Source of the DNA: Beta vulgaris subsp. vulgaris
Lineage: Eukaryota; Streptophyta; Magnoliopsida; Caryophyllales; Amaranthaceae
NCBI RefSeq assembly: GCF_026745355.1
Contig: NC_079207.1
Location: 37,285,421-37,349,420 of the forward strand
DNA: 64,000 bases
Reading direction: 5' to 3'
Part shown: positions 1-9,784 of the stretch, piece after piece
How positions within the stretch are numbered: the first letter of the stretch is position 1
Layout of the letters: each line of letters starts with the position of its first letter
Program-made: the position numbers and the translations under genes
Notes under the pieces: generated by a model
What the model was told of the DNA's origin: nothing
The model's input: the letters and a program-made list of their open reading frames with translations, nothing else
Databases searched by the model: none

Positions 1-1251
1 AATTACATATATATAAGCACTGCTGGTGATCCTTCCTTTGTAGTAGAGTCTATCTTAGATGTTACTCCAGTTAACACACCTATTCAAGCTGATGATATAG
101 AGGAACCTTGGAAGGTGGTCACTAGGAAATCTAAAGGGAAGCAGATGGCTTTTCAAAGTGCTAGAATGGTTACTTATGGATGTAATGACTCAGGTAGGCA
201 TAGGGGTGCGAGGGGACCAAACCTCTATCTATCATGATGAATTTAGTAGGATGGAATGTTAGAGTTCTTAATGACCCTATTAAAATAAAAGAGGTTAAAA
301 ACTTCTTATTGAACCAAAAGTCAGCATGTTGTGCTTTGTTTGAAACTAGAGTGAGAAGGCAAAAGGAGGGGATCATACAAAAGAAGTTTGGTAGTCAGCG
401 GAGCTGGAGTAGCAATTATGATCATTCTCCAAGAGGGAGGATATGATTAGGATGGAAACCTGGGGAGATAGCTGCAACATTACTCGAGGCTACATAACAA
501 TGTATGGCTTTTCAAGTTACAATGAGTAATAAAGCTTTCATCATTGTTGTTGTCTATGGTTTACATACCATTAGAGACAGGAAGGAGCTATGGGTAAATC
601 TATTGCAATGCAAGTCAGGAACAATAGAACAAGTCGCATGTTTATTGTTGGTGATTTTAATGCCCTTCTTAGAGCTACAAATAGAATCAATGGAGCTGAA
701 GTTAGTGAAGCTGAAACACAGGACTTCACCCAATTTCTATTTCAAGCTAACCTGATTGAAGCACCAAGTAGTGGGCTTTATTATTCTTGGAACAACAAAG
801 GTGAGGGGAACAATAGAATTTGCAGCAGAATTGACAAGGCATTTCTCAATGATGAAATGTTGATGTTGTTTCCTGATATCACGGTAAATTACTAGCCTGA
901 GGGGATTTCAGACCATACTCCTTTGGTTATTAGATGTTGCCAGCAGGAGACTGTGAGAGCTAGGCCTTTCAAATTTATTAATTTCGCCACTGATGAGAGA
1001 TTCATTCCTATTATACAAGATGTCTGGCAAAGTAACAGAAGGGGTAGCAAATTGAAGATGTTATGGGATAATCTTAATCATGTAAAGAAAGAGTTAAAAG
1101 CTCTTCATTCTATGCATTTCTCACAGGCTCATAAGAGGGTATCAGATTTTAGATATCAACTGGATCAAGTGCAACTTTCTCATAGTGTGAGAAACTCTGA
1201 AGAAACTCAGTTGAAGGAAAGAGAGATCATTGACAAATTGAGATACTGGTA
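1..1251 (+). mobile_element. LINE (non-LTR retrotransposon) 5' portion, cut by a copia LTR
   Basis: The segment reads as the end of a plant LINE ORF1 followed by the apurinic-endonuclease part of ORF2. ORF1 is open from base 1 to a TGA at 235-237 and contains the run EEPWKVVTRKSKGK, of the kind found near the end of plant LINE ORF1. The ORF2 start ATG at 234 overlaps the ORF1 stop in an ATGA. The element stops abruptly at 1251, where an LTR begins, and the reverse transcriptase part is not seen in the window. Confidence 0.8.
234..1246 (+). pseudogene. LINE ORF2 endonuclease domain, frameshifted
   Basis: The translation has the layout of the exonuclease-endonuclease-phosphatase (APE) domain of plant LINEs. 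It starts with a GWNVRVLNDPIK motif, has a GDFNALL motif near 640-660 in another frame, then WNNKGEG, RIDKAFLN and a SDHTPLV motif around 910-930. APE nucleases nick target DNA to prime reverse transcription. The reading moves between three frames and has stop codons at about 446 and 893, so it cannot encode a working protein. The region after SDHTPLV is the linker that normally precedes the reverse transcriptase, which is missing because the copia LTR starts at 1252. Confidence 0.82.
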
Positions 1252-2617
1252 TGTTATTTCACTAGGAACAATACAAGAGGGGGGGGGGGTTGAATTGTAT
1301 GTGTAGAAATAAACGTAACTTTTTGCGGAATTTGAAACTTAAAACAAATAAACAAGCTAAAGGAACACAAGGGATTTTTACGAGAAAAAACTTCTTGGGC
1401 CCAACAAGAAGAAACAACCTCGACCACTAGGGATTTTAATCTCAACTCTTTTACTAATTAGGCCAAACAACTTTGTTACAACCTAATTCTACTCACGAGC
1501 CACACCTTAAGTTCCTAAACTCAAATTCCTAAACCACTGTTCCCTTAACAGTTGTTCCTCTCAACTTCACTTGAAGTTTTCTCACTTTTACTCGTTTTAC
1601 TCAAAGCTTCTCTCTTACAGAACTTCACTCAAAGTCCCCTTACCCAAAAACCAAAATACAATTGATCGAATAAACTCGGTGGAATTAGAGTAAGAAGGCA
1701 AAGAACAAATGGCTTTTATGAGAGAATAAAGGCACTGGCAATTTACTTAGTTAAACTCACTAAATCACTTAGTCAGACACACTTTGGAACTTAATTAGAC
1801 ATTAGTATTTATAGTGGTAGTAACTTAGAACTTGGGACTAAAACATGTATTAGTGAAAAACCACTATCCCATGATGTTCCTAACTCTGAGGAGCACGTTC
1901 CTTAAACATCCCATGATCTCCATGATCACTGTCAAACGTGGGAGTGTTTTTAGTTACTGCTCCTTAATTTTAGCAACCACTTTAAGCATTTCTCGAAAAT
2001 GTGATTTAATTAAAAACATATTAATTAATAAAACCGACATTAAATCCTTTTAATAAAAATATTATCTTTAAAATTATTTCCGTAAAAACCGAAAAATATT
2101 TTTATTATCTTTATAAAAATAAAATCTTTTCCTTAAAAAGACTTTCCATAAAATCAGATTTTTCCTTAAATAAAATGGTTACCTAGATTATAGGCATAAT
2201 TTGCTCAACTGCCATAAATGTACCGTTGTAATGCTTCATCCTAAGTTTAGTTCCTTTTAATTGTTAGTTCCTTTAACTTATAAGTTTAGCACCAATTCGT
2301 TTGTTCCTTACAAAGGAACAAACTATCATTCTCATTCTAAACTGCCAAAGTTCCTTACCATCTTTACTCGGTCCTTTACAATGGAACTAGAAACAAAAAG
2401 CCTCGCTTCAGTCTTGTTGCTCCAATGCAGCTCCAGTACCAAATAGAGAAACATCTTCACTTAGTCTTCAAAATCCAAACTTGATTTCTTCCTTGACTTA
2501 GTAGTCTCTTTGTTCCATTCAATGATACCTTGAAATTCACTCACTTAAACAACTTGTTAGTCCAGTACTTAGTTTGCATCTTTGTTCCTTTGTCATCATC
2601 AAAACTAGGGTTTAACA
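1252..2617 (-). repeat. 3' LTR of the Sirevirus-like element
   Basis: The 1,366-bp block begins TG and ends CA on the plus strand. On the minus strand it begins TGTTAAACCCTAG and ends near a C-rich run (rc of the G run at 1279-1288) followed by TAGTGAAATAACA. The five bases before it, TGGTA at 1247-1251, are the likely target-site duplication, but the partner cannot be tested because the other end of the element is lost. Short open frames in the LTR have no recognisable product. Confidence 0.75.
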
Positions 2618-2632
2618 ATTTTCCTCTTTTTG
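2618..2632 (-). other. polypurine tract of the Sirevirus-like element
   Basis: On the minus strand the sequence CAAAAAGAGGAAAAT directly precedes the LTR start TGTTAAACCC. Purine-only runs in this place prime plus-strand DNA synthesis in LTR retrotransposons. Confidence 0.65.
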
Positions 2633-2881
2633 ATGATGACAACAAAGGTACAAACTAAGGAAATAACAAATAACATAAGAGAATGAAAAAGACAAAATAA
2701 TAAAATAAGAAATGAAAAAGCAGGAGTAAGTATCTTAATTTTGATTTTTCATTTACCTCTTGAATTAAGAAATAAATTTTTATTTTTATTTAGTAGTTTG
2801 TTCCGTAATCTTTTTCCCCCTTTGTCATCGTCAAAAAGAGGAAACACTTAGTGCTTTCATGAATAGTGAGAAAATACCTTG
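2633..2881 (-). other. Sirevirus internal sequence between polypurine tract and CACTA insertion
   Basis: This non-coding 3' region repeats the motif TTTTGATGATGAC and its complement, which also occurs at the LTR start. Nothing else is recognised. Confidence 0.5.
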
Positions 2882-2884
2882 AGA

Positions 2885-4555
2885 CACTAGTAGAATAAAT
2901 GCTATTTGCTGCGGTCAAAAAGTGGCCTATTGTGGCGGTTTTGGGCGCGCAACAATTAAGGGGGCAGCAATAAGTAATTAATATATTGCTGCGGTTTTAA
3001 ACCGCAGCAATATTTGAACATATTGCTGCGGTTTCTAGGTAAAACCGCAGCAATATATTTATTTTATATCAAATTTAAAAAGCATATTGTTGCGGTTTCA
3101 GGCCAAAACCGCAGCAATATGTACTGGTACAGGTAAATTTTTTTTTTTTTTTTTGCATTTTGCCATCAAATTTGAAAGACAAAAAGGCTAAAAGAAAATA
3201 AAACACTATTGATTGAAACTAATGACAAAAGAATATAATACAAAATTCAAAAACCTAAAAAATACAAAAAACAGATCTGAAAAAAATTATTACAAAAAAG
3301 AATATAAGTGCACTTAGAGAGAAGTTGGGGCAATATGGAATGCCTCAGCTTTGTCCGTAGGATTAAGCAAAAATACAGTATGATAATGAGGAAGAACAAA
3401 GTTTCCATAGTTCAATCAACAAAAACTTGATGAAACTTTAAGAAAATCCATTGTCAATCATTCAAAATCAGTTCTTGCATAGAAATTAACAGAAAATGAA
3501 ATCCAAATCAGTTAGTGCAAAGCAAACAACACGATACCCACCAAGGAGCTTTCCTCCCCAATAAAAAAGCTAAGTGACCCAGATCAAAAAAGTAAAATTA
3601 GAATTAAGAATAACAAAAAAGAATAAAAAAAAAATATATACTACAACTATAATATAATAAAATACACAAAATACTAGATCCGAAAATAATACAACAATAA
3701 TCATATTATTCATAAGTTGTAATTTCGTATACAAATAATTACAAAAAAATAATACAACCACCATTACAAAATGCCGAACGAACTAGAAGAAGACCAACGA
3801 ACTGGAAGACGACCGAACTGGAAAGAACTGGAAGACCACGGAAGACGACGACGAACGAACTAATAGGCGGCCGAATCTGGCGAGCCACGTCGAACAGCAT
3901 GCGAGCGGGTGAATATGGCGAGCCACGTCGAACGGCCTGCGAGAGAAATTACGCCGTTGAATCAAGCGAACCATGGAACTGTCGAGCGGCCGAATCTGGC
4001 GGTTGAAGCCTCGCGAGAGGATGAAAGGGTGCGTGAAACTGAGGAGAGGATGAGATAGAGAACTGAAGAGGTCAAGAGGTGCGTGAGAGGAGAGAGGAAG
4101 AGAGGAGGAGAGGAGAGAGAGAGAGAGAGAGAGAGGAAGAGAGGAAGAACTGAAGAGCGCAGCGTGAGAGGAGAGAGAGAACTGAGGGCTGCGTGAGAGG
4201 AGAGATAGGAGGGAAGAGAGCGCTTAAAACCCTAGTGAATTTTTTAATATTAATTTTAAAAACCTATTGCTGCGGTTTTTCTGTAGAAACCGCAGCAATA
4301 GGTACAAATGATAATTTTTTATATTATTTTATTATATTGCTGCGGTTTTTGTCATAAACCGCAGCAATATATTTGGTCAAATAGTCAAAATTTTTCAAAA
4401 AAATTTCGTTCAAACTATATTGCTGCGGTTTTCAGCCAAAACCGCAGCAATATGGTTATTTTATATTTTTCCTTTTCCTTTTACGTTATATATTGCTGCG
4501 TATGGGTAAAACCGCAGCAATATCACCGCAGCAAATAGCATTTATTCTACTAGTG
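2885..4555. mobile_element. non-autonomous CACTA element 1 (1,671 bp)
   Basis: The ends form a perfect terminal inverted repeat, CACTAGTAGAATAAATGC on the left and its complement on the right. It is flanked by the 3-bp target duplication AGA (2882-2884 and 4556-4558), as expected of CACTA transposons. Both subterminal regions carry repeated hairpin-capable units built from ATTGCTGCGGTTTT and AAAACCGCAGCAAT, the type of site CACTA TNPA-like proteins bind. The interior has no transposase. It holds a GC-richer stretch at about 3780-4220 with GA microsatellite runs near 4110-4135. It must be moved by a transposase encoded elsewhere. Confidence 0.9.
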
Positions 4556-5759
4556 AGACCATTAACAAGCACCATAAAACCGGTTAAGTTAGGATATGCA
4601 AAGGTTACACTAGCTCAAATATCAATCACAAAATACTAGCCATTCCAAGCAAGAAATTATGCACATAAATCATAAACACAGACAAATATAGCAAAAGTCA
4701 TGTATTTGTAACAATTGTTCCTTAAAAAATAAAAAGAGACAAAGAAAGAAAACAAAAGAAAAGAAACAAAAGCTAAGCAGTCTTGTTCCTTGAAAAGAAA
4801 TAAGAACTAGACATCAGGAAGGGAAGGAGAATGGTGTTCCTCAACGACTTCTTCTTCAACCACATCTTCCGATTTCTTCATCACCTCTCCATGGTGCTCA
4901 TCAAGTTGCTGCTTCAAACTCTTAATGGCTTGGGCCATTGTCTCCATGTACTTTTGTTGCTCAATCACAGTAGCACTTAAGGAATTTCATTAAACCCAAC
5001 ATCTTATCAGTTTTGGCATCTAAAGTCCGGTGAATGTGATTATAAAGCTTAATCATGTGTTGTGCAGGAAGACAAACTTCATTAACCCGGCCAAAATAAT
5101 GTGAATGAACTTGTTCCTCTCCCTTAGAACCAGAGGTAGTAGATGGTTTTGGTGGAGGAACTCGGGTGGTTTCTTATGAAGGACCAGCTGTTCCTGGAAT
5201 AGAAAGAGATGGAGAGGTGGTAGTTAAATGGGAGGAAAAAAAGGTGGTGGTGGTGGAAGGTCAGTAGTAGAGGTGGAGGAGAAAGGGTTGGGGGTAGTCA
5301 TCTCAACCTTTAATTGTTCAAAGGTAGAAGAAAAAGAAAAGGATGAGGGAGAGATGGAAGAGAGATTAGTGAGGGGAACAAAGATTTTTAGTGAGGGTGG
5401 AGGAGTTGGTTCCTTAGGTGAGTTATGTTCCTGTTCCTCTGCATCAGATAAGACTAAAGGAAAGTCCTTATTTGAAGGAACAGGGACAATTTGAGCAACT
5501 TTCAATCTAGTGCTCTACCTAACTCTTTTGGGAACAGAAGGGGTAGGCTTTTTAGCAATGGTTTTGTGCCTCTTTGGTTTTCGTTCCTTTAATTCTATGG
5601 GAGCAGGAACTTGTTCCTCCAGAATTACTTCAGCTTGTACCTCTTTTACTGCCCTAGGAAGTTTCCTCTTGTGAGAGGAACTGGGAGCAATTCTCCCTTA
5701 AGTCAATACTCCCTCTTGCATAGAGAGATTCAAACCATGCAAAGTTTTCTCATTGAGAA

Positions 5760-8294
5760 TGTAACACCCACAAATTCCATACGCGCCTACCACTGCTGCG
5801 TCGCGTCGACCTCGGGGGCGTTACCGCCGCGATGGAACGCAAGGCATAATAAGGGTTAACGATAACTTAAAACATTAACTTGAAAACTAAAATGCAGCGG
5901 AATTAAAATATAAATACAACTCGGGAATCATCAATGACCCCTTTCATTCAAACCACAAACCATATATAAGTCTTAGAAAAACCAATAATACTTATTTCAA
6001 AATGCTTTAAATGTAAATACCCAAGCCTAGTCCCCGTATGCTCGAGATTATGCAGCAGCACCAGCACACCTAGTCTGCTCCCCATTGTAGCATCAATGGT
6101 TCATCGCAGTTCATCAAACACATAATAACACACAATCAGCTATGCTGAGTACGTAATGAACCATTGAATACATGTAAACATAAAATATGCACACATGAAC
6201 AACCTTAAGCATGATGCTACACTATGTTACATCCTTTAACCTTTATATCTTTAATCTTTAATTGGCATCGAACGGGCACCGTCATCTTACTAGAATCATA
6301 CGGGCTACTGAATCCTTAACAGACACTAGGTCTGTTAGATGAAATGCAAATACGGTTTTGTTCCGTCTCACACCCATCACCTTAGTATGCATACCCCCAA
6401 GATCGAACGGAACCTTCCGCCTACTTGAGTGTCAAAAATATAAGGACATTACTGTCGTCACAGTAGGCCTGCGTAGGAGCGTAGGACAAGTCCCACACTC
6501 CCCCATTTTCATCACTTGTAGGGAGTCCAGCTACAAGATATTGCCATAATTCATTTTAATATTAACATTCATTTCATAACCACATATAGTCATTTACCTG
6601 TTCTCTTAGTTACAATGCTCAAATCGTATCTCTTGTAACACTCTTGTTACACTATGGATACATAGAATCATTTACCTGTCTCTTCATTAAAATGCTCAAA
6701 TCGTATCTCTTGTAACACTCTGTTACACTATGGATACATAGAATCAATTACCTGTTCTCTTCATTACAATGCTCAAATCATATCTCTTGTAACAACCTTG
6801 TTACACTATGGATAGATTAAAAATGCTCTTGTTTATACTACGATAGAATTACGCATTCCAATGCAACATATCAATTTCAATTACAAATGTCTAACCAGAC
6901 AATCTCAATCAATCAAACGTTCCCATAATGCTTCTAGGTTCCAATAACATAGATTGCAACCTAATCATGATACTAATACTTGGGATTAAACTGGTACGCG
7001 TACGTACCTTGTAACGGAGAATTTTCGTTGTCTTAATCGAACGTTCCGCTTATGAAATTGGGACCTAAACCGTTAAATAAAAGCTTTAGTGCTACGTCGT
7101 TGGTAATATTAACAACTACTACGTAACTAAGACTATACGGTTTAATAATTCGACGTAAACGATAACTAAGCCCCTTGTTTATGAATTTTCGTTACTTTTC
7201 TATTATAAAGAGTTTAACGTCTTTTAGGAGTCAAAGCTAGTGAACATACTAATTTTAGTTAGTGTCATTAGTCCACTATCTTTACCAAACCAATTTAAAT
7301 TATAAGTCCAGCCATGCTTTATGTCCAAAATCTTATGTCCAAAACTCTTAGATCCACAGTATTATGTCCAAAGTTATATTCACAATTATAGTCAGAATAA
7401 TAAAATGAACTTATTAACTTGAATTATTAATTAACTAATTATAATTTAACATAATTATGAAAACATACATTATAATTAAACTTAATATAATATATTTAAT
7501 ATATAAAATGTTTTATACCGTTAAGCTCGCCGGCGGAGCAACTCCGGCGACCAACTAGCTGCGCACCACCACAGCAGTCTCACAGCCCGGATCGCTCGCA
7601 CACCACTCTTGTGCTCGGACCGCTCGCGCTCGTCGCGCAACCTTCACAACCACAGCGCTCAACTCGCACACGAGCCTCGCGTAGGCTTCGAGCTTCGTCG
7701 CGCAACGCCCCGTCCTGCTCGCACCTAAGCCTCGCACGAGATCTCTCGTCGCTCGCAGCCCTCGCACGTCATCGCTCGTCACAACTCGCTCGATCTTCGA
7801 ACTCCCTTCGCACAAGCCCGCTCGCTCATCTCGAACACCGCACAGCCTTCGCTCGCGTGCTCGTCTCCGCACGCCCAGCAGCCTCGACGAGGATCCGCGA
7901 AGGAATCCAACGAGGGGACGAAGAAGAGACGAACGGCGAGGGAAGGACAAGAGATCCGAGAGAGAAGAGGAAGAGCAGCGCGAGAGAGAACACCAGCTAG
8001 AGAGGAGAGAGAAATTGAGAGGGAAGAAGGAAATGACGGCTGAGAAGGAGAAAGGAAAACTTAGGGTTTTCTGAAATTTCTCCTCTTATTTCCCTTTTTA
8101 TAGCCTTCTAAAAGTGGTAACTCTAGATCGGGTGAACTCGGTTTAACCTTTATAAATCCGAAATTAACACAACCGACTCGTATTAATATTATTATATTCT
8201 TATTATTCTGTAAATACTACTAAAATATCATTTAATTATTTTCTTGGTATTTCTTGATTATTACGAATTAATTCCAAAAATACGGAGTATTACA
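5760..8294 (-). mobile_element. solo LTR (2,535 bp) of a Ty3-gypsy element, chromovirus/Tekay-like style
   Basis: The block starts TGTAACACCC and ends GGAGTATTACA, giving TG...CA ends. It is flanked by GAGAA (5755-5759) and GAAAA (8295-8299), a 5-bp duplication with one mismatch. The host ORF resumes on each side, no primer-binding site or coding region lies inside, and it is flanked on both sides by the same host element. These are the marks of a solo LTR left by recombination between two LTRs. A TATA box on the minus strand (8094-8103) gives the transcription direction. Downstream in that direction is an arginine/serine codon-rich, GC-rich block (7530-8000). Assignment to the Tekay type rests on LTR length and style only. 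Confidence 0.75.
8094..8103 (-). promoter_or_regulatory. TATA box of the gypsy solo LTR
   Basis: The minus strand reads CTATAAAAAG here, about 190 bp from the 5' end of the LTR, and is followed by a leader-like stretch with AAACCCTAAG. This is the likely U3 promoter of the LTR. Confidence 0.55.
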
Positions 8295-9784
8295 GAAAAT
8301 GTTACCTTGCTTTATTCCCAATGTAGGCCAACCGGTTGTTTTTACTTCAAAGTGATGAAGAAGAGAAGTAATTAAAGCTCCATAGCCAACAACACAATTA
8401 TTTTCAATGCAATGAGTGAGATGTTGGATAAAGAGAGAAGGAAAGTTTATTTGAATGTGGTGGTCAAGGCAAAACATGTAACACATATCCAAGAGACACA
8501 CTTCATTCCTCTTTTCAGTTCGAGAAATGAGTGCTCTCCAAACAAGATTAAATTTTTTTTGTGGAGAGTAGAGAGAAGGTTGTGGTTAATTTTGTTTTGG
8601 CCAGCAGTTCCCCCAAAAGATTCAACAATCTTGTCTTGAGGGAAATTGGGAAAGGAGACAATTCCTTTCCTCTTAAAATACACATCAGTTACTTTGCAAG
8701 GAACTTCCCAAATTGTTTCCAAGGTTTCTTTAGAAATTTTATTTTCTTCCCCCTTACTTCAGTAGTACAAATTCCATCTGTGTTGTTGAAATTTGCACAA
8801 AATTCATCCATAGCTAAAGGAACTAAGGCATTATTAAATGCGGTTTCAAATATGTATTTCATACCCTGTTCCTTTAGTATGTCGGTTAATTAATTGAATT
8901 TTACTTCTTTGGCCCACTCCAAATCTACACAAAAACCTAAGACATACCTTGAATCACTTCTTTCTACTTGTTGCTTGGAGGAAGAAGCAACAATTCCTTT
9001 GGAAGGAACAGGTGTAACTTCTTCTTCCCCCGTAGCTTGGTCCTAGGATTCTTCTTAATCATCCTCCCCATATAATTTTCTTCTTCTCACACTTCTTCTT
9101 GGTGATTCCAATTTTCGTTCTTCTGCCACCATGGTTGTTTCTTGAGATTTTTTGATTTCTAGGGCTTTTGATGGAGAAGAGGGGTTTTCCATTTGAGAGG
9201 TTTTGGGAGATTTTGAGTTTGGAAATGGTAAATTGCGTGAGGTTTTTGCGATTTCGTGAAATGAATTTGGGATTTTATGGTGTATGAAGGGGTGTGAAGG
9301 AGATGAATAATGGTGAAGTTGAAGCGACTAAGGAACACGGTTTTAGGATGAAAGAAAGAAGAAGATGCATGTAACAGTAAATGAGGAGTTACACGCGGGA
9401 AAAAATAAATATAAAAGATAAAAAATAATAGAAAATAGATAAAAGAGAATCATGACTTGATTAAACCTGATTCCTGTATTTTTGGGATTTTAAGATCTTT
9501 CTTATTTTTATGGACTTTTTAAATTTTGGAAAGAAAATAAGCTCTAAGGAACTTGTGCTATAGGAACAACTTATGCTAAATATTAACGTTCTTCATATTA
9601 TGTTAACTTAAGAACAATAAGGGGAGTATTATGTGACATTAGTAAATTGTTTTATTCCTTTGAATCCATGTTCATGTTTTTAACATCTTAATTTGCAATG
9701 GTCTTAGGCAATCAATCATATTCACTTAATATCACAAAGAGTAAGACAAATCAATTTAGACATGAGGGATTGGAATAGGAACAA

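Larger units (their letters stand above)
4807..9192 (-). pseudogene. extra ORF downstream of pol (Sirevirus env-like position), decayed and interrupted
   Basis: A reading frame can be followed on the minus strand from an ATG at 9190-9192 to a TAG at 4807-4809, if the solo LTR at 5760-8294 is skipped. The first half has a basic, serine-rich start and a folded-looking middle (about 8450-8850). The second half has proline-rich and acidic stretches (about 5230-5510) and an acidic, coiled-coil-like end (about 4815-4980) closing with SPSLPDV. Sireviruses often carry such an ORF between pol and the 3' LTR. It has been called env-like but its role is uncertain. Several stop codons and frame changes plus the LTR insertion show it is dead. 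No membrane segment or signal peptide is clear, so an envelope role is not supported here. Confidence 0.6.

Noticed and set aside
2980..4540. CRISPR-like array, because of regularly repeated palindromic units
   Set aside because: The units are inverted as well as direct, the spacing is irregular, and they sit inside CACTA ends with a target duplication. This is plant DNA.
5228..5494. Plus-strand open frame rich in Gly and Glu
   Set aside because: It is the antisense shadow of the proline-rich part of the Sirevirus extra ORF.
7611..8000. Two long overlapping open frames on both strands in a GC-rich stretch
   Set aside because: They lie in the leader side of the gypsy solo LTR, overlap each other on opposite strands, and are made of low-complexity Arg/Ser/Ala codons. 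High GC lowers stop frequency, so they are not taken as genes.
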